Of a stretch of 64,000 bases of DNA, positions 47,454 through 57,104 are shown piece by piece. The position numbers and the translations under genes are program-made. How positions within the stretch are numbered: position 1 is the stretch's first letter; the number at the start of each line of letters is the position of its first letter. The DNA is from Sphingorhabdus profundilacus (GTDB lineage Bacteria > Pseudomonadota > Alphaproteobacteria > Sphingomonadales > Sphingomonadaceae): NCBI RefSeq assembly GCF_009769755.1, contig NZ_SDWJ01000001.1, positions 434,001-498,000 of the forward strand. The letters run 5' to 3'. The notes beneath the pieces are model-generated. The model saw only the letters and a program-made list of their open reading frames with translations. It was not told the DNA's origin and ran no database searches.

Positions 47454-48443
47454 TTGAAACTGCCGCAGGAATTTGATTTACACGCGCTGGAAGTGTTCGT
47501 GATGACCGTCGAACTTGGCGGAATGTCCCAATGCGCGACCCATTTGCAGGTCACGCAATCCGCCGTATCCCAAACTATCGCAAAATTGGAAACGGGCATT
47601 GGCGCGCCCCTTTTCGACCGTACCATGCGGCCATTAGGTCTGACCGCCAGTGGCAAGTCCCTTTTCGCGCGCGGCCAGAAATTGATCGCGCACGCTAGGC
47701 TCGCTTATGACGAAGTTCGGGAAGGCGCGAACCTTCCGATATCAAGTGTGACTGTTGCTTTATCATTTAGCCTGGCAAACCAACTGACTGCGCCGATATT
47801 GGGAACATTGGGCAATCGGGCCGACCGGTGGAATATCCGCTCTGGGATTTCGATGGAACATCAGGGCGAGTTTCTGGCGCGCGATATTGATATGTTGGTG
47901 ACTGGCAGCTTCAATCTGGAACATCGCGACACGGTTGAATTGCATCCGGTGTTTGAAGAGAGCTTCATTTTCGTGTTCCCGAGAGATTATTGTGAGCCAT
48001 TGGATGTTGTAGGATTGCCATCGACCCTTCCATTCATAAGGTTTTCCCGGCTAACAGGAACAGGCCAGCAGATCGAACGGCAGATTGTGCGGATGAAGCT
48101 GAAACTGCCCCAGTCTGTCGAGGTGGAATCGTCGCACCAGCAACTCTCTCTGGTAGCTGCGGGACTTGGCTGGACAATTACAACACCGGGTTGCTTTGCT
48201 GCTGTGAAGGAGCTGTTTCCGAAATTGCGTGCCGAACCGATGAAGCGGGGGCGTTTTTCCCGTTCGGTTCAAGTCGTCGCACGTACTAATGAATTGGGGG
48301 ATATACCCCGGCTGACAGCGATGCTTTGCCAGCAGGTTTTGCAGGAACAGATATTTCCGCCCGTTATCGAAGAATATCCTTGGATGGCGCAACAATTGAT
48401 GTGGCCCAAAGTCGGGCTGGAGAATGAAGAATTGATGGCATGA
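47454..48443 (+). CDS. LysR-family transcriptional regulator (operon 1)
   Basis: 329 aa, assigned to the TTG that follows GGGAGGG; a longer frame upstream lacks an RBS. The N-terminal winged helix-turn-helix is ALEVFVMTVELGGMSQCATHLQVTQSAVSQTIAKLE, and the effector domain fills the rest. It is the last regulatory gene of operon 1 and presumably controls it in response to a methylated amine; the 25-bp dyad before the first gene is a candidate site. Its stop overlaps the next gene by 4 nt. Confidence 0.88.
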   Translation: MKLPQEFDLHALEVFVMTVELGGMSQCATHLQVTQSAVSQTIAKLETGIGAPLFDRTMRPLGLTASGKSLFARGQKLIAHARLAYDEVREGANLPISSVTVALSFSLANQLTAPILGTLGNRADRWNIRSGISMEHQGEFLARDIDMLVTGSFNLEHRDTVELHPVFEESFIFVFPRDYCEPLDVVGLPSTLPFIRFSRLTGTGQQIERQIVRMKLKLPQSVEVESSHQQLSLVAAGLGWTITTPGCFAAVKELFPKLRAEPMKRGRFSRSVQVVARTNELGDIPRLTAMLCQQVLQEQIFPPVIEEYPWMAQQLMWPKVGLENEELMA

Positions 48444-49741
48444 AAAAATGGGTGGCTGCATGGATGCTTCTATTTGCCATTTTGCCACTGCATGCGCGTG
48501 TGCCGAGTGCACCAGGCGTCGACGCACCCGAACTTGCCGCTTTGGGGAAAAGCGCCGTCGGGTTCCGCACGTTTTCATTTATACAGCGCAATCAGCCCGA
48601 CGTGGAGAATGCCGATCCTGAAAAGGATGTCCTGTTTCGCAAAGACCGGCATTTGCGTGTCGATATCTGGTATCCGGCGACTGTCAGCAAGGATGCAAAG
48701 CGCGTTCGTTATACAGGAAGCCTTTGGGGCGAACCACCTTTGCCTCCTGTGTCTTTTACCCAGAATGGGCTGGCCGTGGCGGATGCCAAACCTGTCGGCA
48801 CCCGGCACCCGCTGATTATCGTCAGCCATGGCTATAGCAATAATCCGGCAGTGATGACGTGGCTGACTGAAAATCTTGCATCCAAGGGATATGTGGTTGC
48901 GGCCATTCATCATCGCGACCCCAATCCCTATGTGGTCTCGGCGACCAATCGTGCCGCGCCGAATTTTTATCGTCCAAAGGATATAGCGTTCATCAGTGAG
49001 CGGTTACGCGACACCTTGGGTAATCTGATCGATCCTGACACAATTGGATTGATCGGATATTCACAAGGTGGATATGGTGTGTTGACCGCAGGTGGTGCGA
49101 CGCTTGATCCTGATGGCCCGAACATGAAATTGGTCGCCGGTGGGGCTTTGAAAAGCATTGCGCGAGGGGCTACCGACGAAAACCTTATAAAGGTTCGCGG
49201 TGTAAAAGCCATTATTGCGCTTGCTCCGGCCGGTGGTTTGCCAAAAAGTGCGTGGGGTGCCGAAGGGTTGGCGGCAATCAAGGCCCCGCTGCTATTGATT
49301 CAGGGCGATCAAGATCCTGTGGTCGATTATAAAAGTGGCGCGCTTGCAGTATTTGGTGGCGCGACACACGCCGAACGCTATTTACTGACATATCGTCAGG
49401 CGGGGCACTCCATCGCCCTCAATCCCGCACCGACCGAAATGCAGCGCAGTGTTTGGGATATGGATTGGTTTGAAGACCCAATTTGGCGGCAGGACCGGAT
49501 AATCGGCATCAACCTGCATTTCATCACGGCATTTCTTGCCGTGCAATTGCGGAACGACAAAGCGACGCGGGCATATCTTGATGTGCCGATTGCAGATTCG
49601 GACCTGGGCGAGTGGAATGCGCCTGCCGGAACGCCTTGGGGGGCGTATAGCCCCGGCGCTCCGGATGCGACCTTGTGGAAGGGTTTCCAGCGACGCCATG
49701 CGCGGGGCATGGAATTGCGCCATGCGGAGCCTGCAAAATAG
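48440..49741 (+). CDS. Secreted alpha/beta hydrolase (PAF-acetylhydrolase/dienelactone hydrolase-like)
   Basis: 433 aa. A signal peptide (about residues 1-19, ending LHA) places it in the periplasm. The nucleophile elbow is GYSQGG, preceded by an oxyanion-type HPLIIVSHGYSNNP; the acid is in LLIQGDQDPVVD and the His in RQAGHSIAL. Such enzymes cleave small or lipid esters. As the last gene of operon 1, translationally coupled to the LysR gene, it could release a choline- or betaine-containing compound from an ester, but this is inference. Its end lies 4 nt from the convergent soxG. Confidence 0.82.
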   Translation: MKKWVAAWMLLFAILPLHARVPSAPGVDAPELAALGKSAVGFRTFSFIQRNQPDVENADPEKDVLFRKDRHLRVDIWYPATVSKDAKRVRYTGSLWGEPPLPPVSFTQNGLAVADAKPVGTRHPLIIVSHGYSNNPAVMTWLTENLASKGYVVAAIHHRDPNPYVVSATNRAAPNFYRPKDIAFISERLRDTLGNLIDPDTIGLIGYSQGGYGVLTAGGATLDPDGPNMKLVAGGALKSIARGATDENLIKVRGVKAIIALAPAGGLPKSAWGAEGLAAIKAPLLLIQGDQDPVVDYKSGALAVFGGATHAERYLLTYRQAGHSIALNPAPTEMQRSVWDMDWFEDPIWRQDRIIGINLHFITAFLAVQLRNDKATRAYLDVPIADSDLGEWNAPAGTPWGAYSPGAPDATLWKGFQRRHARGMELRHAEPAK

Positions 49742-49745
49742 CGGG

Positions 49746-50234
49746 TTAATCTAAAGCCTTCGCCGCCTCTTGCCAGAAGTGGAGGATTCCTTGGGCATAG
49801 CTGAGCGGTACATAGGCAAGGCAAGCGTCTTCGCTGAGGACAAGCAGCCGGATGTTGACATGGTCTATGATGGTTGCGGCGCTGGAACCAACAGCAAACG
49901 CCGGGCTTTCAGCATCAAACACGCCGCCTTCCATCAATAAGCGCCGCCAGCCCCTGCCGGACATCAACACCCGCGTGACGCCGCCGCCTATGGCTGTCAG
50001 CGCACCGTCATTGTCCAGGATGGACGGCAATGCGGAGGCATCACCTTCCACCAGCCAGACGGTTGGCTCATAGCGGATCAGGCGCAGCGCATCGCTACCG
50101 CCGGACGTCCCCATTTCCGGCAAAGCAAAACCCGCCGCCGCCGCAAATCGCGTGGCGACTGCATCCGGATTGTTCCAAATCTCGAATGCCCAAAGGGGCG
50201 CGGAGGGGAGGGTGGAAACGGTTACATCAGTCAC
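49746..50234 (-). CDS. soxG: Sarcosine oxidase, gamma subunit (copy 2)
   Basis: 162 aa from the GTG that overlaps the soxA stop by 8 nt (GTGACTGA) and is preceded by AGGGGAA; an ATG 24 nt upstream has no RBS. The fold is SoxG-like (RLIRYEPTVWLVEG, then LSEDACLAYVPLSYAQGILHFW at the end), but it is poorly conserved against copy 1. It is the last gene of operon 2. Confidence 0.82.
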   Translation of the reverse strand: MTDVTVSTLPSAPLWAFEIWNNPDAVATRFAAAAGFALPEMGTSGGSDALRLIRYEPTVWLVEGDASALPSILDNDGALTAIGGGVTRVLMSGRGWRRLLMEGGVFDAESPAFAVGSSAATIIDHVNIRLLVLSEDACLAYVPLSYAQGILHFWQEAAKALD

Positions 50235-52995
50235 GATAGCGTTCCCCTGCGCTGTCATAGAAATGGGGTGCAACAACGCGCACGCGCGCCTTTTGTCCAC
50301 GGGTTGGCGAGGTGGCGATGAGTTCTTCGCCATGGCGCAGGAAGCCATCTGCCAATTGTCCCAAGGCGAGTGATCCGCCATCCATTATGCGGAACGCCGA
50401 TGCGGTAACATGGCCTTCAGGTGACTTTCCGTCCGCCGTGACCAGCATGGACCCTTCGGGAATGGAACCTTCAACAGCTTCAAGCCCCACAAGCTGCCGG
50501 CGTCCTGCTTCGGACAGCGCGGGGCGGGTTAGGCCTGCTGCGCCGATGAAGCCACCTCCCGTGTTCAGCATTTTGTCGAGTGCGAGATCAAGTGGCGTCA
50601 TGCGTCCGTCAATTTCGCCGCCCACTACCAGATGGCCTTTTTCGATGCGTAGAAACTCCATGGCTTCGAGGCCATAGAGGCATCCACCAGTCCCGACGAC
50701 GGCTGTTTCGCATTCCGCCCAAACCGGTTCTGCGTTGCGCGCATCGACATAAATTTCGAAAGCCCGCTCCCCACTGTAGCTCGCCGCGAGCACGAGGACT
50801 GCGACGCCCGCAATTTTTGCGCCGACCGTCGACATATGGCGGGGCGGTTCTTCGCCAGTCAGTGTTGCAAGGACCGATTTGGCCTTCGGACCGGCTATGG
50901 CGATTCCCGCAAGATGTTCCTGCACATTCACGACAGAAACGCGCAATTCCGGATGAAGATAATTACGCACATAGGACAGATGCGTTGCCATCCGGTCCGC
51001 TCCGCCGGTGGAACTGGTCAACAGATAGCGGTTTTCATCAATCCGCCAGACGGTGCCGTCATCAAAGACAAAGCCGTCTTCGCGTAGCATGAAGGTGTAG
51101 CGTCCACGCCCGACCGCAAGTTTTCCAACGCTCGTGGCGCAAACGGTTTCGAGCAGGGCCACCGCGTCGGGTCCGCTGATTTCAAATTTTGCCAGCGTCG
51201 ATACATCGGTCATGCCCACCGCAGTCCGCACCGACCGTGCCTCCCGCATCGCAGCCTCAGCAAGGCTCTCGCCCGCCATGGGATAGGCCCGTGGTCGGAA
51301 CCAATAGCCAAGCGGCTGCCAGATCGGGTTCTTGGCCGCGTGCACATCAAAAAGGGCCAAGCGGCGCTTATGTGCCCCCGCATCCTTCGCCGCTGTGCCT
51401 GCGAACAGACCCATGGTAACGGGCGTATAGGGTGGTCGGAATGTGGTCAGACCCGCCTCGGGAATTGCAACGCCTTGCTTTTCGGCGAGCCGAGCAAGCG
51501 CACCCATATTGCTGGTTTTACCCTGATCGGTTGCCATGCCCAGCGTCGTATAGCGTTTGAGATGTTCGACCGACCGGTAACCTTCGGCCCAGGCCAGATC
51601 GACATCGGCCAAGGTCACGTCATTCTGGAAATCGACAAAACTCTTTTTCGCCGGAACGACAGGCGCTGCTGAGAAGACCGGGGCGGGGCTCGCGGCACCG
51701 CCGATGGTTTTCACATTCTGGCGTGATTGCCCCGGGACAAAGGCTTGCGCCGCATCATTCCATTCCAGCGTTCCACCGGCCTGGCAATGCAAATGGACGA
51801 CAGGCGTAAACCCGCCGGAGACAGCCAGCAGATCGGCATCCCAGCTTTTGGGTATGCCATCCACGATGCCCGACACACTTTTGAGGCAGTGGCGCGAACC
51901 TTTGGTTGCCAAGGGATGAGCGTTGTTGAATGTTGTAAAACCATGCTCCTGACCGGCCGGAGCAGGACGTGCGTCGAGAATGGCGACAATTTGCGCCCCG
52001 GCCTCTTTCAAGGCATGCGCGGTCAAATAGGCGTCATCATTATTCGTGGCTATCACGACACGCTGACCGGGGCATACCCCAAAGCGCCGAACATAGGTTC
52101 GCACGGCTTGTGACAGCATGACGCCGGGCCGGTCATTATGGGGAAACGCCATGGGCCGTTCGATTGACCCTGTCGCCAAGATTACCTGGCCTGCACGGAC
52201 ATGCCACAACCGTTGTGCAACGCCATTGGCGGGCACTTGTCCGGGCTCAGCAAGCCTTTGGGTCAGGGTGACCAGATCATGTTCCCAATAACCGGACGCC
52301 GTTGTGCGCGTAAGAATATGGCCGCCTGATGCACGAATGCGGTCCGCACTTTCTTTGGCCCATGCACTATCCAACTCTTGCGGATCGCGGATAAGCGAGG
52401 CGCCGAGGATATCATCCTGCTCGACCAAGATGACGCGCTTTCCGGCATCGGCAGCTTCCCTTGCGGCGGCGATTCCGGCAGGGCCAGCGCCTACGACCAA
52501 GACATCGCAAAAGGCCGCGCGCTGGCTGAAACGATCAGGGTCGGCATCGCGTGGTGCATTTCCCAAACCGGCAGCTTTGCGGATAAAATGTTCATAGAAC
52601 ATCCATCGTTTGGCCGAACCGAAGAAGGTTTTGTAATAGAACCCCGCCGAAAAAACCGGTGCTGCAAGTCCGAGGATAGCGCCGAAGTCCAGCGACAGGT
52701 TGGGCCAGCGATTTTGGCTTTGGGCCGCCAAACCGTCATAGACAAAGACGTCGGTGGCGCGCGTGTTCGGTTCGGCCCGCCCGCCTTCGCCCACCGTCAC
52801 CAAGGCGTTGGGTTCTTCGACACCGGCGGTCATGATCCCGCGGGGGCGGTGGTATTTGAAACTGCGCCCGACAAGGCCGATGCCATTGGCCAACAGCGCC
52901 GCCGCTAGCGTATCGCCAGCGCGTGCCGAATAGCGCGTTCCGTCGAAGGTGAAGCTGATGTCCTGCCCGGAATTGGGGCGCGAAGGGCCGGTCAT
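50227..52995 (-). CDS. soxA: Sarcosine oxidase, alpha subunit (copy 2)
   Basis: 922 aa from MTGPSRPNSG; the frame continues upstream through soxD but that part is not coding in this register. It shares with copy 1 the N-terminal FDGTRYSARAGDTLAAALLANG and FKYHRPRG, the dinucleotide fold VLVVGAGPAGIAAAREAADAG and a C-terminal GcvT domain. It probably accepts an N-methyl amino acid and transfers C1 to tetrahydrofolate. Divergence from copy 1 suggests a different amine. Start overlaps soxD by 4 nt. Confidence 0.92.
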   Translation of the reverse strand: MTGPSRPNSGQDISFTFDGTRYSARAGDTLAAALLANGIGLVGRSFKYHRPRGIMTAGVEEPNALVTVGEGGRAEPNTRATDVFVYDGLAAQSQNRWPNLSLDFGAILGLAAPVFSAGFYYKTFFGSAKRWMFYEHFIRKAAGLGNAPRDADPDRFSQRAAFCDVLVVGAGPAGIAAAREAADAGKRVILVEQDDILGASLIRDPQELDSAWAKESADRIRASGGHILTRTTASGYWEHDLVTLTQRLAEPGQVPANGVAQRLWHVRAGQVILATGSIERPMAFPHNDRPGVMLSQAVRTYVRRFGVCPGQRVVIATNNDDAYLTAHALKEAGAQIVAILDARPAPAGQEHGFTTFNNAHPLATKGSRHCLKSVSGIVDGIPKSWDADLLAVSGGFTPVVHLHCQAGGTLEWNDAAQAFVPGQSRQNVKTIGGAASPAPVFSAAPVVPAKKSFVDFQNDVTLADVDLAWAEGYRSVEHLKRYTTLGMATDQGKTSNMGALARLAEKQGVAIPEAGLTTFRPPYTPVTMGLFAGTAAKDAGAHKRRLALFDVHAAKNPIWQPLGYWFRPRAYPMAGESLAEAAMREARSVRTAVGMTDVSTLAKFEISGPDAVALLETVCATSVGKLAVGRGRYTFMLREDGFVFDDGTVWRIDENRYLLTSSTGGADRMATHLSYVRNYLHPELRVSVVNVQEHLAGIAIAGPKAKSVLATLTGEEPPRHMSTVGAKIAGVAVLVLAASYSGERAFEIYVDARNAEPVWAECETAVVGTGGCLYGLEAMEFLRIEKGHLVVGGEIDGRMTPLDLALDKMLNTGGGFIGAAGLTRPALSEAGRRQLVGLEAVEGSIPEGSMLVTADGKSPEGHVTASAFRIMDGGSLALGQLADGFLRHGEELIATSPTRGQKARVRVVAPHFYDSAGERYRD

Positions 52996-53255
52996 GGTAA
53001 AGCCTCCGGTCCGACCGCGCGGACCTGCGAAATCTCGTTCGTGACGCGGTGGCGGGTGACCACCATCCACGCACGACAGCCGAAGGTATGACGCCAAATC
53101 TCGTCGTCTACACCGCGCGGATTGCTTCGGGTGAAGAGTATCTGCATGGCCTCGTCATTGCTTGCACCTGCCGGTGCAACAGAATCGACCGTGCGCTCAT
53201 AGACAAATTCGCTCTGCGCGCGCGGGCCGCAATGGGGGCAGTTGATCAACATCAT
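52992..53255 (-). CDS. soxD: Sarcosine oxidase, delta subunit (copy 2)
   Basis: 87 aa. Zinc ligands are in NCPHCGPR and HTFGCRAW, with the conserved FTRSNPRGVDDEIWRHTFGC. Two adjacent Met codons precede LINCPHCG. It overlaps soxB by 1 nt (TAATG) and soxA by 4 nt, exactly as in copy 1. Confidence 0.92.
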   Translation of the reverse strand: MMLINCPHCGPRAQSEFVYERTVDSVAPAGASNDEAMQILFTRSNPRGVDDEIWRHTFGCRAWMVVTRHRVTNEISQVRAVGPEALP

Positions 53256-54511
53256 TAGCGGCTGTTCGGCATCGGGCCGGTCCCTGTTTCGTCAATGGTC
53301 GCGCCGCGCATGAAGCGTTCGAGCGCAAATGGGGCGTTAAGAGCATGGGGTGAGCCAGTGGCAAGTGTGTGGGCATAGGTCCACCCCGACGCCGGTGTGG
53401 CTTTGAAACCACCATAGCACCAACCACCGTTGAGATAGAGATTACGGACCGGTGTTTCCCCGATGATGGGCGCTCCGTCAAAACTCATATCGGTGACGCC
53501 TGACCATGTGCGTACCATGCGTAATCGGGAGAGGGCAGGGACGAGGGCAAGCCCTTGTGCGATGGCACCTTCCATCACCATCGGGTGGCCGCGTTGCGCG
53601 TAGCTCGGCCAATTGTCAGGGTCGCCGCCAAAGACAATGCCGCCCTTGTCCGACTGGCTGATATAGCAATGCAGGGATTGCGACATGATGACGCTGTTAA
53701 TCATCGGTTTGACGCCCTCGGTCACCATGGCTTGCAAGGTTTGCGATTCCACCGGCAGTTTCAGACCCGCGAGCCCTGCGACATGGCCGCTATGTCCTGC
53801 GACACAGATGCCAACCCGGCCAGCACCGATCCGGCCGCGTGTGGTTTCGACGCCAACGACCGCATCGCCGTCGCGGACAAATCCGGTAACCTCGCATTTC
53901 TGGATGATGTCGACGCCGAAGGAATCTGCCCCGCGTGCGTAACCCCACGCCACGGCGTCATGCCGGGCGGTTCCGCCGCGCCGCTGGATCAAACCGCCTT
54001 CGATGGGAAAGCGGGCGCTGCGCGACATGTCGAGCAATGGTTCGAGTTTTGCGACCTCGTCGCGGGTCATCAGGTCGGCATCAATTCCATCGCAACGCAT
54101 GGCATCGCCACGCTCGGCCAGCTTGACCATATCGGCATCGCTGTGGCCCAAAAACATCGCGCCACGCGGGCTGAACATCACGTTATAATTCAGCTCGTCG
54201 CTCAGATTATGCCATAATTTCAGGCCAAATTCGAACAGGTCATGCAACGGCTTTTGCCGATAGTTGGACCGCACGATGGTCGTATTTCGGCCGGTATTGC
54301 CGCCCCCGATCCAGCCCTTTTCCAACACCGCAATGTTTTTGAGGCCGTGCACCTTTGCAAGATAATAAGCGGTCGCAAGGCCATGCCCGCCGCCACCGAT
54401 AATGACGATATCATAATGCGCCTTCGGCTCCGGATCGCGCCACGCAGGCTGCCAATGCTTCTGCCCGTTCAGGGCCCCCCGCAACAATCCGAAAGCCGAG
54501 TAGCGATTCAT
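53255..54511 (-). CDS. soxB: Sarcosine oxidase, beta subunit (copy 2)
   Basis: 418 aa from the ATG that overlaps the previous stop by 4 nt. FAD fold IVIIGGGGHGLATAYYLAKV; the covalent-FMN His is H184 in GGTARHD, the same residue number as in copy 1, and [19 protein letters not shown] is shared. Active-site surroundings differ (SQSLHCYISQSDKGGIVFGG against [21 protein letters not shown]), consistent with another substrate. It is the catalytic subunit of the second amine oxidase. Confidence 0.92.
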   Translation of the reverse strand: MNRYSAFGLLRGALNGQKHWQPAWRDPEPKAHYDIVIIGGGGHGLATAYYLAKVHGLKNIAVLEKGWIGGGNTGRNTTIVRSNYRQKPLHDLFEFGLKLWHNLSDELNYNVMFSPRGAMFLGHSDADMVKLAERGDAMRCDGIDADLMTRDEVAKLEPLLDMSRSARFPIEGGLIQRRGGTARHDAVAWGYARGADSFGVDIIQKCEVTGFVRDGDAVVGVETTRGRIGAGRVGICVAGHSGHVAGLAGLKLPVESQTLQAMVTEGVKPMINSVIMSQSLHCYISQSDKGGIVFGGDPDNWPSYAQRGHPMVMEGAIAQGLALVPALSRLRMVRTWSGVTDMSFDGAPIIGETPVRNLYLNGGWCYGGFKATPASGWTYAHTLATGSPHALNAPFALERFMRGATIDETGTGPMPNSR

Positions 54512-55644
54512 GAAATCGGCATCCACCCGCGCTTTTCGCGCCAATCGGATTCCAGATTATCAAAGCGCGATAGCTTCAATATGTCGATATTCGCAAAGGA
54601 ACAGGCACCATCGATGACGAGATCGCGGATGGCGTGACCCGATGCGGGCGATAGCCCGAACCCGACACCCGACATGGATGCAACGACGACATTGTCAGGG
54701 CTGGTCAGGCGATCAATGATCGGGCGACCATCGGGGGAGTTTTCAATAACCCCCGCCCAGCTGCGGATGATGTTCAGATGGGCCGCCTTGGGCAATAGTT
54801 CAGCCAAACGGCTGGCGAGGTTCCGCATCAGCGGCGTTGACGGCCGGTCCTTGGGGCCTGTCGCATCAACATCGATCCACTCATGCGGCCCGCCGCCATA
54901 AGCGAGATTGCCGCGCATTGTCTGGCGTCCATAGAGCTTATGCCCATCCACGCCGCCAATGGGCATCATGGGCGCTGGCTCGGTAATGATCATTTCTGCG
55001 CGGGCAGGGGCAAGCGGAATATCTATGCCGAACTGTGCCATCAATTGCGGTATCTGCGGTCCGGCCGCAACCACCACGGCATCGCAGCCATAGGTCGCCG
55101 TCGCCGTTTTGACCGCAGTGACTTTACCGCCAGCGGTTTCAAAGCTGGTGACAGGGCTATGCTGGATAATCTGTCCGCCCAGATCCTGTAGGGCCCAGGC
55201 ATAGGCCTGAACGCTGCGTTGCGGGTTCGCGTGACCGCCGAATTTGTAATGGACGCCGCCGAAGCAATTGTCGCCAGCCAAAGGCACAGCCTCTTGTACT
55301 TGCTTGACATCCAGCACCTCGACCGGATGCCCCAGACGGTGATGGCGTTCGGCAACGAAGCGATATTGCTCCCACTGCCGTTCGGTCATCGCGATGATCA
55401 CGCGCTCTTTCTGATGCTCAGTCGGATAGCCGAGCAATTCATCCATCTGCGGCCACATACGCTGTTCTTCATCAAACAGCGGGCTTTGATAGTGGGACGC
55501 CCCGCCGCCATTGCGGCCCGACGCTTCCCAGCCGACAATGAACTTGTCTAGCACGGTTACCTTGACGCCTGACCGCGCCAGCCACCAGCCTGCGCTCAGT
55601 CCGGTGACGCCGCCACCGACGATGACAACTTCCGACCCGCTCAT
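54508..55644 (-). CDS. DAO-type FAD oxidoreductase, OoxB/HcnC-like beta subunit
   Basis: 378 aa. The FAD fold is VVIVGGGVTGLSAGWWLARSG, followed by GWEASGRNGGGASHYQSPLFD. The C-terminus VVVASMSGVGFGLSPASGHAIRDLV is typical of amino-acid and opine dehydrogenase beta subunits. It overlaps the OoxA-like gene by 4 nt, so a heterodimer is likely, as in opine oxidase, cyanide synthase and archaeal L-proline dehydrogenases. It would oxidise a secondary or tertiary amine. The substrate is not evident from sequence. Confidence 0.8.
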   Translation of the reverse strand: MSGSEVVIVGGGVTGLSAGWWLARSGVKVTVLDKFIVGWEASGRNGGGASHYQSPLFDEEQRMWPQMDELLGYPTEHQKERVIIAMTERQWEQYRFVAERHHRLGHPVEVLDVKQVQEAVPLAGDNCFGGVHYKFGGHANPQRSVQAYAWALQDLGGQIIQHSPVTSFETAGGKVTAVKTATATYGCDAVVVAAGPQIPQLMAQFGIDIPLAPARAEMIITEPAPMMPIGGVDGHKLYGRQTMRGNLAYGGGPHEWIDVDATGPKDRPSTPLMRNLASRLAELLPKAAHLNIIRSWAGVIENSPDGRPIIDRLTSPDNVVVASMSGVGFGLSPASGHAIRDLVIDGACSFANIDILKLSRFDNLESDWREKRGWMPIS

Positions 55645-57104
55645 TCGTACATCCCCGTATAGAGCATCTGGCGATGGTCCTCTTCATATTGCGTACCGAG
55701 ATCTTCAAGCGGAACCCACTGCGTCGGGATACCGAACCAGACGTCCCAGGCCGCCGTCATGGCCTCGGGCTCATTCCAGTCCGCCATGATTTTCAAGGGC
55801 AGCGGACGAACCGGGGCGCGATGCGACGCCAAGGGAATGGTACCGAAAGGCTTCCCGGACTCGAGAGCAAGCAGCATCGCCACTTGATCGCGGCAACGGC
55901 GGCCCTGGCACACACCCATGCCTGCGCGGGTCAGACGTTTTATTTGGTCGGGATTGGCGGGGCCATCCTGCAATAATGTCTCCAGCGACCGGGCACACAT
56001 CGGCGCAGGGCGCGACAGATAATTGGGCGGCTGCACGCCGATCAGGTCCGCCCGCGTCACTTCTTCACACTGGCAAATGATCGTGTCATCGGTGCTGATG
56101 GCGGTGAGGGCCTGCATCCACTCCATGCGGTACGCGACATGGTCGAAACCTGTTTCAGCTAACCCGGCGCAATCGCCGACGGCCGAAACCGTTGCTTCGC
56201 CAACGGGGACATATCCGCCGCGTGTCGCGTTCAGCGTGCGTCCACCGTGCATGGCATCGACCAGTTCAATCGACGGAACCAAGCCGATTGCGATACAGAT
56301 CGTATCGCACGCAATTTCCTCGCCATTGGAAAGTACGGCGGCTTCGACGCCATCGATGCCGCCCTTGGCCGATGTGATGGTGGTACCGCAATGGATAGCG
56401 ATGCCCGTTGCTTCCAGTTTTGCTTGCAAGTCGGCTGAGCCCTGCGGTTCGCCGCGCACTTCGACGAGGCCAGCGACGTCAAGGCCGCGTGTGTGCGCTA
56501 CAAGCGCCGTTTCGATGGCGAGATCGTGCGATCCGAGGATCAAAATGCGGTGTCCGGCAAAGGCGTCATAACGCGCCAGCAACATCTGCAACGCCGCCGC
56601 ACCCATAACGCCAGGCTGGTTCCAGCCAGGAAAGGCCATGGCAAGATCACGCGCACCGGTGGCGAGCGTGATATGATCGAAGCCGATCAGCCATGACCGT
56701 TCTGCATCGGCAAGGCCAACGACCTGCTCGGGTAGGCTGGCGACGCCGGGGCCATTCCGGTAAACACCCCAGGCAGTGGTCCCCAACAACAGTTCGACCC
56801 CGGCCTCCATGGCTATTTCCAGTTCCGGCATGCTCATGAAAATTGCTTCGAGCATTCGCTCGCTATTCTGTGTCGCTGCGGTCATCCGGCCACCGAAGTA
56901 AAGCGGCACGTCGTTACCCATCAGCGCGCCGGAGACGGGGTTTTCGTCGACGAGCAAAACCTTGCTGCCTGCCTTTGCCGCGTCGATGGCGGCGGCAACG
57001 CCGCTAGGCCCGGCGCCCACGACGACAAGCTCATAATGCGCCTCGGGCGCGCTGCGCGTGCCATTGACCGCGCAAATATCTGTTCCGGTAAATTTCAGTT
57101 CCAT
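55641..57104 (-). CDS. FAD/NAD-linked, [2Fe-2S] BFD-like oxidoreductase, OoxA/HcnB-like alpha subunit
   Basis: 487 aa from the ATG fused to the previous stop (TGATG) behind GGAGGC. The FAD fold is LVVVGAGPSGVAAAIDAAKAG, with a second fold near residue 187 and a conserved VSAVGDCAG. A BFD-like [2Fe-2S] domain follows, with ligands C344-x-C346 and C399-x4-C404. About 80 residues continue beyond it (from SHRAPVRPLPL to the end), more than in a minimal OoxA. It would move electrons from the beta subunit. Operon position points to oxidation of an N-methylated or N-alkylated amino acid. Confidence 0.8.
   Translation of the reverse strand: MELKFTGTDICAVNGTRSAPEAHYELVVVGAGPSGVAAAIDAAKAGSKVLLVDENPVSGALMGNDVPLYFGGRMTAATQNSERMLEAIFMSMPELEIAMEAGVELLLGTTAWGVYRNGPGVASLPEQVVGLADAERSWLIGFDHITLATGARDLAMAFPGWNQPGVMGAAALQMLLARYDAFAGHRILILGSHDLAIETALVAHTRGLDVAGLVEVRGEPQGSADLQAKLEATGIAIHCGTTITSAKGGIDGVEAAVLSNGEEIACDTICIAIGLVPSIELVDAMHGGRTLNATRGGYVPVGEATVSAVGDCAGLAETGFDHVAYRMEWMQALTAISTDDTIICQCEEVTRADLIGVQPPNYLSRPAPMCARSLETLLQDGPANPDQIKRLTRAGMGVCQGRRCRDQVAMLLALESGKPFGTIPLASHRAPVRPLPLKIMADWNEPEAMTAAWDVWFGIPTQWVPLEDLGTQYEEDHRQMLYTGMYE

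Noticed and set aside
53555-54217. 220-aa open frame antisense to soxB copy 2
   Set aside because: Contained in a conserved gene with no motif of its own.
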